Shown here: positions 8,095 through 16,629 of the stretch, in pieces
Numbering within the stretch: the first letter of the stretch is position 1
How the letters are laid out: every line of letters begins with the position of its first letter
Assembly: GCA_005882895.1 (NCBI GenBank)
Contig: VBBD01000024.1
Span: forward strand, 1-45,205
Length of the DNA: 45,205 nt
Origin: Candidatus Bathyarchaeota archaeon
GTDB taxonomy: Archaea > Thermoproteota > Bathyarchaeia > 40CM-2-53-6
Direction: 5' to 3'
Notes under the pieces: model-generated
What the model was told of the DNA's origin: nothing
The model's input: only the letters and a program-made list of their open reading frames with translations
Databases searched by the model: none
Translations under genes and position numbers: made by a program

Positions 8095-8856
8095 ATGAGC
8101 CAGACATCTGAACCTATTCTCCAAATCAAGGACATTGCAAAGATCTATCCGGGTGAAGGCAAGAGCACCACCGTACTCGACCATATTTCATTTGACGTCT
8201 ACAAAGAGTTCCTCTGCATTGTCGGGCCTTCAGGCTGCGGCAAGAGCACGCTGCTCCGAATTATTGATGGACTAGATAAACCGACAAGCGGTCAGGTGCT
8301 GTTTCACGGCCAAGCAATTACGAGTCCAAGCCCGAAGGTCGGTGTGATCTTCCAGACCTTCGCCCTGATACCTTGGAAAACGGTGCTTGGAAACGTTTTG
8401 ATGGCGATCTCATCGGCATCGATTCAGAAAGAGGAGCAGCTGAAGATCGCACAGAAGTATATTCAGGATGTTGGCTTGGAGGGGTTCGAGTCTTCCTATC
8501 CGAAGGAGTTGTCAGGTGGGATGAAGCAGCGGGTCGGGATTGCCCGTGCTCTCGCGCTCCAGCCGGAGGTGTTGTTGATGGACGAGCCGTTCTCAAGCCT
8601 CGACGCGTTGACAGCCGAGAACTTACGGCGCGAGGTCGTGGATATTTGGAGGGACCCGGCCTACCCTACTGGTTCGGTGATCATGGTTACCCACAATGTT
8701 CAGGAGGCTGTGGAGATGGCTGACCGGGTGATCGTGTTGAGCGCGAGGCCCGCGAAGATAGTTGATGATGTCAAGATTGATCTTGAGCGGCCGAGAAGCC
8801 CTAGGGACCCGGTTCTATATGATCTTGCGGACCGGATAATCTCGAAGATCAGCTAG
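8095..8856 (+). CDS. ABC transporter ATPase, NitT/TauT (SsuB-like) family
   Basis: The 253-residue nucleotide-binding protein has Walker A GPSGCGKST at 44-52, Q loop FQTFALIPW, signature LSGGMKQR, Walker B LLMDEPFSSLD and the H loop VTHN. The spacing and the VLSARP segment near the C-terminus are typical of the nitrate/sulfonate/taurine importer family. It starts 4 nt after the fused permease and almost certainly energises it. The protein ends at the usual place for the minimal ATPase. Some archaeal and bacterial relatives carry an extra AAA-associated C-terminal domain, and here that domain seems to be encoded separately on the opposite strand, overlapping the last 4 nt. Confidence 0.93.
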   Translation: MSQTSEPILQIKDIAKIYPGEGKSTTVLDHISFDVYKEFLCIVGPSGCGKSTLLRIIDGLDKPTSGQVLFHGQAITSPSPKVGVIFQTFALIPWKTVLGNVLMAISSASIQKEEQLKIAQKYIQDVGLEGFESSYPKELSGGMKQRVGIARALALQPEVLLMDEPFSSLDALTAENLRREVVDIWRDPAYPTGSVIMVTHNVQEAVEMADRVIVLSARPAKIVDDVKIDLERPRSPRDPVLYDLADRIISKIS

Positions 8857-9323
8857 TGAGTGTGGGTTTTCGGTAGCAACCGTTCCGATTGTCCGTCGTA
8901 GCCGAATAGGCCTGTGAAGACGCCCCAGCTGATGAGTATGCTGATCAGTGCTGGGATGTCGAGAGTTGGGCCGTACTTGGAGCTTACGAAGCGGGCGAGG
9001 CTGAAACGCGTGACCTGTCCTTGTTCCTTGAGTAGTTTTGCGATATCAGAGAAGGGTTCGAGTGTTTCCAGTCGCTGGTGGACGAGTTTTTTCCGTTCCG
9101 CTATCTTGCTGTTGAGGGCCTTGGTGCCGAGCTCTGTCAGGGAGATCTCGCCTTGCTGGACACCGACAAGACCGAGATACTCCGCGGTGTCTATAATCGG
9201 GAGTAGCTCGTCAAGATCGATGCGAAGATCGATCGTCAGGTTGGCAATGTCCGTTTTTCCATTGTACGCTTTTAAGAGATCGAGCAGACCGAAGACGCGG
9301 TTTACGCCGGCGGTAGGGAGCAT
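8853..9323 (-). CDS. Stand-alone AAA-associated C-terminal domain protein
   Basis: The 156-residue protein matches, by eye, the domain that is usually fused to the C-terminus of NitT/TauT-type ABC ATPases (Pfam AAA_assoc_C). Signs are the helical N-terminus with a winged-helix feel (DLDELLPIIDTAEYLGLV near 33-50), the beta-wing EISLTELGTKAL, the helical ERKKLVHQRLETLEP stretch and a C-terminal WGVFTGLFGYD segment. No Walker motifs are present. It is convergent with the ATPase gene and overlaps its stop by 4 nt, so it cannot be read as a frameshifted tail of that gene. A role as a separately made regulatory partner of the transporter is my inference. Confidence 0.65.
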   Translation of the reverse strand: MLPTAGVNRVFGLLDLLKAYNGKTDIANLTIDLRIDLDELLPIIDTAEYLGLVGVQQGEISLTELGTKALNSKIAERKKLVHQRLETLEPFSDIAKLLKEQGQVTRFSLARFVSSKYGPTLDIPALISILISWGVFTGLFGYDGQSERLLPKTHTH

Positions 9324-9396
9324 TCTCGTTACGGGATTCGCTTGGACCTGACTGGGGTTAAAGAACTTTGGATACCCCAGATGGATCGTTTGCCTA

Positions 9397-10284
9397 TCAG
9401 TTCAGCAGTTTCGACAATATCTTGATCCCGTCTACCTGGTTTGGTACGCTTGCTCTTCCATCTGGACTAGGCACGGCGACGATGTAGGAGACTCCGAGCT
9501 GTTCTAGACTCGATAGTATCCGTTTGTTCTGAGCTTGGTTTCCAGAGAGCATTATTCGTCTTTCCCCTTGGGCCGACTTGTATTCTGATTGTTCGGCCCT
9601 CGTGTTTATCGCAATTCGTACGCAGATCTCCTTGGTCTTTGCATTTGGCGAGGTTTCTCTGAAATCCGAGACGAGTTTTGTGAATTGGTCGACGGGTTGG
9701 ACGTTTGGATGCCAGGCGTCGCCGAGGGTTGCGGCCCGTTTCATGGCAGCCTTGCTAGTTCCTCCAATCCACATCGTTAGATTCCTCTGTAGAGGGGGCG
9801 GTTCGAAGACGGCGTCGCTGAATTCGATCCCAAGGATACGACTCTTGAAGCTCGTCTCTCCTTTCCAGAGCGCTCGTATCAGTCGAATAGACGCGTCGAG
9901 CCTCTTGCCTCTGTTGTGGAAGTTTGAGCCTAGGTGGGCGAACTCTTTCTCGTTCCAGCCCGCGCTCGTTGCCAGAATTAGCCTGCCGTGGCTAAGGTTG
10001 TCTACTGTCGCGAGCTGTTTTGCGACAACGAGGGGATTTCGCATTGCAGTGATGAGAGATGAGATTCCTAACTTCACGCTGTCAGTAATTGCTGCAAGAT
10101 AGGCGAGCGTAGTTATGCTGTCGAGGATTCTCTCATAGGGTGTTCCACTGTTCCTGGGCATCAGTATATGGTCGGTGGTCCAGAGGGAGTCACAGCCAGC
10201 GCGTTCAGCCTCCAGAGTTAAGGTACGCAGCGCTTCAGCCGAGGGTGATTCGCCGTAGTTTGGGACACATACGCCGAATTTCAT
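9397..10284 (-). CDS. LLM-class (luciferase-like) F420-dependent oxidoreductase
   Basis: This 295-residue TIM-barrel protein belongs to the bacterial luciferase-like family. It starts MKFGVCVPNYG, then has the conserved LWTTDHILMP segment, the LGISSLITAMRNP strand, and the GRLILATSAGWNEKEF block typical of the F420-binding branch. WIGGTSKAAMKRAA near residue 172 is the conserved phosphate/cofactor loop. Archaeal members usually use F420 for hydride transfer to an organic substrate that cannot be predicted from sequence. It lies alone between the convergent transporter locus and the divergent exporter operon. Length is normal. The subfamily call (F420 rather than FMN) is inference from lineage and motif. 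Confidence 0.87.
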   Translation of the reverse strand: MKFGVCVPNYGESPSAEALRTLTLEAERAGCDSLWTTDHILMPRNSGTPYERILDSITTLAYLAAITDSVKLGISSLITAMRNPLVVAKQLATVDNLSHGRLILATSAGWNEKEFAHLGSNFHNRGKRLDASIRLIRALWKGETSFKSRILGIEFSDAVFEPPPLQRNLTMWIGGTSKAAMKRAATLGDAWHPNVQPVDQFTKLVSDFRETSPNAKTKEICVRIAINTRAEQSEYKSAQGERRIMLSGNQAQNKRILSSLEQLGVSYIVAVPSPDGRASVPNQVDGIKILSKLLN

Positions 10285-10373
10285 ATCGTGCGCATTATGC
10301 GGCTTGTTGATAACATTCTTCTAAATTCGCGAAAGCGGACCCTGCGCTAGACCTCAATGGTGTTGGTTCAACA

Positions 10374-10380
10374 TTTTTAT
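10374..10380 (+). promoter_or_regulatory. TATA-like box of the ABC-2 exporter operon
   Basis: TTTTTAT in the context CATTTTTATCG lies 33-39 nt upstream of the TTG at 10413. That spacing predicts a transcript with a very short leader or none, as is common in archaea. The gap from 10285 to 10412 holds no other feature I can support. Confidence 0.5.
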
Positions 10381-10412
10381 CGCCCACCCAGACCAGTGAA
10401 CGTTTCCCAAGC

Positions 10413-11357
10413 TTGTATGCAGTGGAAACGCTAAACCTCTCGAAGAGGTACGGTAAGACTGACGCCCTTCGCGGCTTGAACTTCACGGTCAACGAGGGCG
10501 AGATAATGGTAATTCTAGGCCCGAACGGCTCGGGAAAAACCACTCTCCTGATGATCCTCTGCACGATTCTGAAGCCGACATCAGGCACTGCAAGAGTTGT
10601 TGGTATTGATGTTGTAGAGGAGGGGACCAAGGTTCGAGAGGTTATGGGAATAGCCTTTCAGGAAGCGAGAGGTTTCTGGCGCCACAAGCCCTCGTCCATT
10701 CTGAAGTTTCACGCTTCAATGTTCGACATCGACCCTGCGAAGCGGCAGGATCTGATCGAACGCACAATGAAGGACTTGGAACTGTGGGAGTCCCGTGACA
10801 AGATGTTCATGCACCTGTCAGGGGGGCAGGCGAAAAGGCTAGAGACGGCGAAGGTTCTGATCCAGCAACCGAAGCTTGCGATTTTCGACGAGCCTACGAG
10901 CCAAGTGGATCTGCGCGGTAAGAGGAAGATCTGGGACAAGATCCGCGAGCTACGGGACCAAGGGTCCACGATCATAGTTGCGACGAACGAGGTTCGAGAG
11001 GCTGAGTACCTTGCCGACAGGGTGACGATATTGCACCAAGGCCAACGTGTTGTTTGTGATACTATTCCGAAGCTGAAGGACGCGATTGCCGGCGGAGATA
11101 TTGTCGAGGTGGACTTCGAAGACCCTGTTTCAGGAAAGCTAGTGGACGACCTCAATGGACTCGGCGGCGATGTTTCGTTGTTATCGGATGGTAATCAGTT
11201 GCGGGCGAAGGTTTCGAGAGCGGAAGACTGGGTTCCAAAGATGACCTCGGCTAGCTACGTGGCCGGTGCTAAGATCGCATCAATCAGGATTACCGAGCCC
11301 TCTCTCGATGACGTCTTCCTGCACTTTACCGGGAAAGCTCTGGCGGACCAGCCATGA
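10413..11357 (+). CDS. ABC-2 type exporter ATPase (DrrA/CcmA-like)
   Basis: The 314-residue ATPase starts at TTG 10413 (MYAVETLNLSKRYG). Walker A GPNGSGKTT is at 36-44, the Q loop follows in FQEARGFW, the signature is LSGGQAKRLE, Walker B is LAIFDEPTSQVD, and the H-loop position carries ATNE, with Asn where His is usual. That last change could affect catalysis and is worth noting. The C-terminal 90 residues (from about 225) form the extra domain typical of DrrA/NatA-type exporters and end with EPSLDDVFLHFTG. The stop overlaps the start of the first permease gene, so the three genes form one operon. The substrate (drug, lipid, ion or other) is unknown. Confidence 0.92.
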   Translation: MYAVETLNLSKRYGKTDALRGLNFTVNEGEIMVILGPNGSGKTTLLMILCTILKPTSGTARVVGIDVVEEGTKVREVMGIAFQEARGFWRHKPSSILKFHASMFDIDPAKRQDLIERTMKDLELWESRDKMFMHLSGGQAKRLETAKVLIQQPKLAIFDEPTSQVDLRGKRKIWDKIRELRDQGSTIIVATNEVREAEYLADRVTILHQGQRVVCDTIPKLKDAIAGGDIVEVDFEDPVSGKLVDDLNGLGGDVSLLSDGNQLRAKVSRAEDWVPKMTSASYVAGAKIASIRITEPSLDDVFLHFTGKALADQP

Positions 11358-12118
11358 ACCGCGTGCTGACTCTCGCCGCGTACAACATCAGGATTCTCTT
11401 ATCGGAGAGAACCTGGTTCGTTCTAGCATGGGCCCTGTTCGGACTACAGATAGCCGTCTACGGGTCCCTGATGTCAAAACTTGTATCGACCGCGGTCCCG
11501 AACTACCTGTTCTTCTACGCAGTCGGGCTAATGGTCATCACAGTATTCGACTCGGGAGCTGATGTGGGTCGACATTTCGTCGAGCACGCGCACGAAGGAG
11601 AACTGCCCTACTTCCTCTCTCTACCAGTCTCGCGCGGAGGGTTCCTGGCTGCCCAGGCGATCTACGGGGTTGCGAATACGATGATCAAGGTTCTGCCGCC
11701 CCTTATCGGGGTCCTTTGGTTTGTTGGCGATCTTACAATTCAAGGAGCCGTTTTCGCGTTGATATCGATGTTTCTACTCGGACTGGGAATCACCGGGATA
11801 ATGGTGTCGATGTCGTTCATCGCATTCAAATCCGTGGATATCTACAGCGCGTTCCTCGCCGGGCTATCGGCATTGATCGTCCGATTCAGCACCGTCTTCT
11901 ACCCACTAATCTTCATGCCCAGCTTCTACTCACCAGTCTCCGTGTTCAGTCCCCTGACTTATGGTGCTGACCTGACAAGATGGGTCTTAGGCTTCGACCC
12001 GAAATTCCTCCTCAACCCAATCCTGGCCGCAGGGGTCGTCACCGGAGTGGCAGTCGGAACCCTCTCCTTGAGCGCAAGAATAGTCGACAAGGTCATCGAA
12101 GGCGTGAAAGCAGCATGA
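11354..12118 (+). CDS. ABC-2 type exporter permease, first copy
   Basis: This 254-residue protein has about six membrane segments and the ABC-2 permease plan. It opens with a short cytoplasmic helix (AAYNIRILLSERTW), followed by paired helices, a long hydrophobic region, and the YPLIFMPSFYSPVSVFSPLTY segment that marks the family near the last periplasmic loop. It overlaps the ATPase gene by 4 nt (ATG inside the ATPase end) and the second permease gene by 4 nt (ATGA). Tight overlaps indicate translational coupling, and a heterodimeric channel with the next gene product is likely. Confidence 0.9.
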   Translation: MNRVLTLAAYNIRILLSERTWFVLAWALFGLQIAVYGSLMSKLVSTAVPNYLFFYAVGLMVITVFDSGADVGRHFVEHAHEGELPYFLSLPVSRGGFLAAQAIYGVANTMIKVLPPLIGVLWFVGDLTIQGAVFALISMFLLGLGITGIMVSMSFIAFKSVDIYSAFLAGLSALIVRFSTVFYPLIFMPSFYSPVSVFSPLTYGADLTRWVLGFDPKFLLNPILAAGVVTGVAVGTLSLSARIVDKVIEGVKAA

Positions 12119-12927
12119 GCCAACTCTCACGACTCGTACATATCGCACGGACAGATTTCTCATATTTCTTCCGAACCAAATGGTTGATGGCGGTCCTGAT
12201 CAGCCTCAGCCTCTCAGACATGCTCGTCGTGGGACTTGTATACGGAAGGCTTATCCCCACCAAATTCGCGGGTCTTACCTATTTTCAGTTCCTCGTCCCC
12301 GGGATCGTCGTAGTCGGGCTGTTTTCTGCCGCAACCGACACCGGCCGACGAATCTGGCTCGCGCTTCGGGAAGGAGTCGTGCAGTATTACCTTACACTTC
12401 CGATCCGTACTGGGGGGTTAGTTGGAGCTTACATCATATCCGGAGGCCTCGGCGGAATAGTATACTCTGGCGCGCTTCTAGTCATAGCCTATGTTGCGCT
12501 CTCGTTCCTGGGACCGACGGCAATACCCGTTCAGGGAATATTGTACGCTCTCGTACTCATTCCCTTCCTATTCGTCCTCGCGACAGGGATCGCGGGCCTG
12601 GCAGCTTTCTTCGCCAGTGTGTCCCGAAGAGGGGAGATGTACTGGGTCTACGCGCAAGCACTCCAAGTATCAATGGTCACAATCAGTACAGTATTCTACC
12701 CTGCACAAACCATAGCCCGATATCTTCCAGCCCCAATAGCCACGATCGCGGAATACAATCCTCTCAGCCTTGCAGCCGGCATCCTTCGAGACTCCGCCTT
12801 CGCGGGAAACCCTCTCGATACCAGTGCTCTAACAAATCTTCTCGCCACCTCGCTTCCGCTCGCCGCACTCGGAGCATTTGCATACTGGATCATTCTCCGA
12901 ACCATTAGACTCAAAGGCAAACCCTGA
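12115..12927 (+). CDS. ABC-2 type exporter permease, second copy
   Basis: I place the start at ATG 12115, in an ATGA overlap with the first permease, giving 270 residues (MSQLSRLVHIARTDF). Upstream in-frame codons exist but read into the other gene. Six membrane segments are visible, along with the AATDTGRRIWLALREGVVQYYLTLP loop (positions about 65-90), equivalent to the EHAHEGELPYFLSLP loop in its partner, and the VFYPAQ...LPAPIATIAEYNPLSLAAGILR segment. It is a paralogue of the preceding gene and probably forms the other half of the export channel. The acetyltransferase gene follows after 2 nt and may be part of the same transcript. Confidence 0.9.
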   Translation: MSQLSRLVHIARTDFSYFFRTKWLMAVLISLSLSDMLVVGLVYGRLIPTKFAGLTYFQFLVPGIVVVGLFSAATDTGRRIWLALREGVVQYYLTLPIRTGGLVGAYIISGGLGGIVYSGALLVIAYVALSFLGPTAIPVQGILYALVLIPFLFVLATGIAGLAAFFASVSRRGEMYWVYAQALQVSMVTISTVFYPAQTIARYLPAPIATIAEYNPLSLAAGILRDSAFAGNPLDTSALTNLLATSLPLAALGAFAYWIILRTIRLKGKP

Positions 12928-12929
12928 AA

Positions 12930-13855
12930 ATGACCGAGACATCGATCGTCGAAAAACCATCAGGCGTTTCCCTGAGATCGTTCTCTCGCGGTGAAGAGTC
13001 GACATTACTAGACATTCTGAAAGATGCCTTCGGCAGCTTTGCAGATGTTCCGCGGACAAGGGCGGCCCTATCCTCACGGCGATTCGACGCTGACGGATGC
13101 TCCGTTGCCGAAGAGAATGAAGCACCAATCGGATGGGTGGCAGCGACTCGTCTTCCCCGAGACAATTGGTTCGTGATAAGATATCTCAGCATCAGACGCG
13201 CAAGATCCAAACCGCAATCGCTGAAAGACTTCTCACCAAAGCGATTACTCATGTGGAGTCGAAGGGACCAGAATTCCTGAGAGCCACCACTCCCGCCGTT
13301 CGGCCTTACGTAGAGGTGTACCGGAAATTGGGCTTCAAGCCGCTACGGCGAGATTTTCGAATCAGCTGGCAAATAGAGGACGTGCCGCATACTGGAGACT
13401 CTCGGCTTGAAACCGAGGAGGTCTTAGACGAGACGATGGATAGTGCCAGCAGCTTGTTCGTCCGGGCATTAAGTCCTTACTGGGACTGGCGGACGGAGGA
13501 AGAAGGTGGCAATGCCACCGTGGCCGAATCATTCAAAGAAGATCGGTCTCGTGGAGCTAGGCGGATTCTTGCTAGCTTGAACAAGGAATCTGTGGGGTTA
13601 GTAGGGATTATTCCTGACTTTTATGAGCCAGGGGTGGCTTGGTTCAGAGGAGCATTTGTTCTTCCAGAGCATCGGGGAAAGGGAATCGGCTCCGCTTTGA
13701 TGTCAGAGATCTCAAAATTTGCGAAGATCCTGGGGCAAAGAAAGATGGTTGTTTACACGTTCTCCTATTTGGACAGTCTAGCTCCTGGAGCCGTGCTCTA
13801 CCTCAAGTCTGGTGGCAAGATAGAGGCGGAGTACTTGCAGCTCGCTAGAATGTGA
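12930..13855 (+). pseudogene. Tandem GNAT acetyltransferase, frameshifted near 13200
   Basis: Two overlapping frames together look like one protein of about 308 residues with two GNAT-like halves. The first frame starts at ATG 12930 and runs through SVAEENEAPIGWVAATRLPRDNW and RYLSI, a GNAT beta4 region, then loses similarity. Family-like sequence resumes one frame over at about 13203 (IQTAIAERLLTKAI, then AVRPYVEVYRKLGFKP), as expected after loss of one base. The C-terminal half (to 13855) has the acetyl-CoA loop RGKGIGSALMSEI and the VLYLKSGGK end typical of GNAT enzymes. Either the gene is broken, the assembly has an indel, or a -1 frameshift is used. The gene follows the exporter operon by 2 nt. 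Its substrate is unknown. Confidence 0.75.
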
Positions 13856-13917
13856 GCTTCGACTGTTTCGGGAAAGTAATGCATAACCCGAATATAGTAA
13901 ACTGAACATCTCTACGC

Positions 13918-15273
13918 TTGGCGGGCCTGCTGGCATCGTTGGAACCGTGGGATGTGACGATCATTGGTGGAGGAATCCTCGGGACCTCTCTTTCCTACTG
14001 GCTGGCGAACCAGTATGAAGGCCGAATCGCCGTCATTGAGAAGGAGCAACAGGTGGCAGTCCATACTTCCAAGAGGAATACCGGAGTCATCCACCGCCCC
14101 TTCTACTTGGACCCGGTCAATCGGCGAGTCTTCGCCAGGGCGTCCCAAGCAGCATACGGGATGTGGAAATCATACGCGAAGGAGCGGGGCCTTCCCTGGT
14201 CGCCGGTGACAACATTCGAGGTGGCGACGCGAGAAGCCGATGTGAAGCGGGTGGAGAAGTACTACCACTGGGGCTTGGAGAACGGGATGGGAGAGGATGA
14301 GCTAGAACTTCTGACGGCAGAGGAGGTGCGCAAGCTTGAGCCCCATGTGAAGTCTCACGGAGCAATATGGTCGAAAACTGATACTTCCGTTGATTATCCC
14401 TCGTTCACGCGTGCCCTGCAGGCGGACGCGGAACGGGAAGGGGTCAGGTTCATTTTCGGTTTCGAGGTCAAGGCGATTGGAGTAGCCAAGGATCTCTTGG
14501 AGATTCAATCGAAAAATGGCGGCGAGGCGATACGAACCCGGTTTCTCGTAAACTGCGCGGGAGGAAACTCCATGCGGATCGCACACATGCTGGGCCTCGG
14601 AAGAGAATACGCCGACCTCAACTTCCGAGGAGAATATTGGGAAGTAGGACAACAATGGGCATACCTAGCCTCGAGAAATATCTACACTGTAGCACAGCAC
14701 CCCGAGTTGCCCTTTCTGGATCCGCACTGGATATGCCGTGCTGATGGGCGTCGGGAGATAGGCCCCAACGCCGTCCCAGTAGCCGGACCGTATACCTACA
14801 CGGGCTTTTTCAAGAACCCGATACAAGCGTTGGAGAAGATTCTAGAACCGCCGATGATGAACAAGATCGCCCTTCTATACAACAAGGACTTCCTGACACT
14901 CGCCGGAGAAGAATGGAAATCGTCCATCTTCAAATCAGAAATGGCGAGAAGAGCGCAAGAGTTCATTCCAGAACTCAAACTAGATTACTTGGTGAGACCT
15001 GGCATTGCAGGTGTCCGTGCGCAAATAATAGATCGAAATGGGACCTTCATAAAAGAAGCCATCGAGATCAAAGGCCCATTGTCGTACCACATTACCAACT
15101 ATAACTCCCCGGGAGCGACTGGGTCTCCCGCCTACGCCGCTTGGCTGGTTGAGAAGCTGGGTTCCCTAGGCTACTTGGATCTTAGAAGGAGATCCTCTGC
15201 AATATCCAAGGCACCATGGGATTATGACTCGATCACCAGTATGGTGAGCGACTCACCAAGGATCTTGGCCTAA
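13918..15273 (+). CDS. FAD-dependent oxidoreductase of the DAO family, L-2-hydroxyglutarate oxidase-like
   Basis: The 451-residue flavoprotein starts at TTG 13918. It has the FAD-binding loop IIGGGILGTSL at residues 15-25, followed by the VIEKEQQVAVHTSKRNTGVIH region that is close to LhgO and related 2-hydroxyacid oxidases (HxSxxNSGVIH in that family). RFLVNCAGG is the second FAD contact and FRGEYWEV is the LhgO-type segment. LhgO enzymes oxidise L-2-hydroxyglutarate to 2-oxoglutarate. The insert between 250 and 330 and the overall length (LhgO is near 400) suggest a related but distinct substrate. An AT-rich element (AATATAGTAAAC, about 13892) could be its promoter. No partner dehydrogenase subunit is adjacent. 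Confidence 0.8.
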   Translation: MAGLLASLEPWDVTIIGGGILGTSLSYWLANQYEGRIAVIEKEQQVAVHTSKRNTGVIHRPFYLDPVNRRVFARASQAAYGMWKSYAKERGLPWSPVTTFEVATREADVKRVEKYYHWGLENGMGEDELELLTAEEVRKLEPHVKSHGAIWSKTDTSVDYPSFTRALQADAEREGVRFIFGFEVKAIGVAKDLLEIQSKNGGEAIRTRFLVNCAGGNSMRIAHMLGLGREYADLNFRGEYWEVGQQWAYLASRNIYTVAQHPELPFLDPHWICRADGRREIGPNAVPVAGPYTYTGFFKNPIQALEKILEPPMMNKIALLYNKDFLTLAGEEWKSSIFKSEMARRAQEFIPELKLDYLVRPGIAGVRAQIIDRNGTFIKEAIEIKGPLSYHITNYNSPGATGSPAYAAWLVEKLGSLGYLDLRRRSSAISKAPWDYDSITSMVSDSPRILA

Positions 15274-15313
15274 GAAAGGCGGTTGAGCTTCTTGTTCAAT
15301 AACTTTGTCTCAC

Positions 15314-16051
15314 TCAAGGTATGGAATATCTGAAGTTCTTCCAGATCCCGGTCGCGCCTTGACCGTGGACTGACACGCTTCCCTTCTCGGGATCGACAGG
15401 CTTGAGTGTGAAGAGTCCCCAGCCCACGGTAATGTCCTTGGGGACGACCGGAAGGCTCTCTGTCTTGAAGAACGTTTTTCCATCGACAATCCATTCCGCT
15501 CGCTTCTTCTGCGCGTCTATTCTGACCGTGTAGTGGTGCATCATTTCGGGTTTCGTACGGACCCCGGAAAATGGTGCCTCAATGACATAGGTGAACGCCG
15601 TCTTCTCATCAGTCACGCCAGGGATCAGGAGTCTCTCGTAGATTGCTCCTATCTTTTTTCCAGTCGTGATGAAGTCGAATATCATGCCGGTTGAAAGGTC
15701 CATGACGTTGAAGCCTGCAAAGGCGTCCTGCAGATCCTCCGCATTGCTACGATAGGTCTCGGCGCCCATATCAGCCTCGAAAACCGTTACCTGATCATGT
15801 GATACTGGAAAGGTCCTCGTGGACGCGTACAGTTGCTTCGGATCGTCGAACATATGGATCTTGTCGTGCTTCCGCGTGAAGGGATCCACTGTCAGCGCTA
15901 GCCCGCCACTCTTGGATGTGATCCTAGCTTTTGGTTCTTCCCAGACCCAGTTTTCGCCGTTGCCCATAGGGAAGCTGAGGATCTTCCATTTCGAAGGGTC
16001 AACATGCCCCTTCGACATGTCATCGTAAAGATTAGTCTCCGTCTTCAACAA
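15314..16051 (-). CDS. Predicted beta-sandwich (concanavalin-like) protein of unknown function
   Basis: The 245-residue protein lacks membrane segments or a signal peptide. Alternating short beta strands, the aromatic and Gly-rich start (SFPMGNGENWVW), a HMFDDPKQLYASTR segment near residue 67 and a central VFEADMGAE strand resemble the LamG/concanavalin-type domains found in DUF6081-like proteins. I give that family only as a possibility. There are many strand-turn-strand patterns such as YTVRIDAQKKRAEWIVDGK, where a typical dimension-reporting lectin strand pair would be. It is convergent with the LhgO-like gene and lies 56 nt downstream of nob1. No catalytic residues could be identified. 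Confidence 0.7.
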   Translation of the reverse strand: MLKTETNLYDDMSKGHVDPSKWKILSFPMGNGENWVWEEPKARITSKSGGLALTVDPFTRKHDKIHMFDDPKQLYASTRTFPVSHDQVTVFEADMGAETYRSNAEDLQDAFAGFNVMDLSTGMIFDFITTGKKIGAIYERLLIPGVTDEKTAFTYVIEAPFSGVRTKPEMMHHYTVRIDAQKKRAEWIVDGKTFFKTESLPVVPKDITVGWGLFTLKPVDPEKGSVSVHGQGATGIWKNFRYSIP

Positions 16052-16107
16052 GGCTGTCTCATTCCCGTGTTGGGCTGGGCACTGGATTTAATTCTTCCGA
16101 AAATGCT

Positions 16108-16629
16108 TCACACTTTAGTACGAGACACTCTAGATCGAGATAAGACCTTTCTCTTCAGCTCGGTTCCACACACTCTACATGTCTTTTCTGGTCCCGTGAA
16201 TCTTCGATGGCAGGCGGGGCAGTACATTATCCAGTCAAACTTGTGAGCAATTCCAAAATTGGCCAGGGATCCATAGCTGAGATGAAGATGCTCAGCCATG
16301 TTCTGTACTGCGTAGTCGTCGCTGACTATCACAGGGTCTTGTCCATCTTGTTTCAGGTCCAGAGCCAGAGCGACAACCTCTCGATCAGCTTGTGAAACGT
16401 GGCCCTTCTCACCCGCTTTCGCGCTTACTGTCTCCACAGATTCCAAGGCACGGAGAGATGGCGTCTTGATTATCACCTTGCCCTTCTCCTTGTTCACATG
16501 AAATCGTAGCTGAGTCATCGTCCCCCTCAACAGCTCATCTTCTACAGCCGGGACCGTATACACCTCTCCTGGCCGAGTTGGGTTAAAGCCCATGATGAAC
16601 GCTGACGTATCCAAGACGAGCACCTTCAA
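16108..16629 (-). CDS. nob1: Endoribonuclease Nob1 (PIN domain plus zinc ribbon)
   Basis: The 173-residue protein has the archaeal Nob1 plan. A PIN domain starts VLVLDTSAF with Asp7, and further acidic residues that would bind the metal lie at Asp82 (QADREVVALAL) and Asp104/105 (VSDDYAVQN). A zinc ribbon follows with Cys137 and Cys140 (CPAC) and Cys151 and Cys154 (CRVC), then a basic tail. Nob1 makes the final cut that forms the 3' end of 16S rRNA on the pre-30S subunit. Its start overlaps the nadK stop by 4 nt (ATGA), so the two are cotranscribed. Motif order and length fit the family well. Confidence 0.92.
   Translation of the reverse strand: MKVLVLDTSAFIMGFNPTRPGEVYTVPAVEDELLRGTMTQLRFHVNKEKGKVIIKTPSLRALESVETVSAKAGEKGHVSQADREVVALALDLKQDGQDPVIVSDDYAVQNMAEHLHLSYGSLANFGIAHKFDWIMYCPACHRRFTGPEKTCRVCGTELKRKVLSRSRVSRTKV

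Noticed and set aside
11980-12114. An N-terminal extension of the second ABC-2 permease starting at 11980
   Set aside because: It overlaps the first permease and is not hydrophobic; the ATGA overlap at 12115 fits the operon better.
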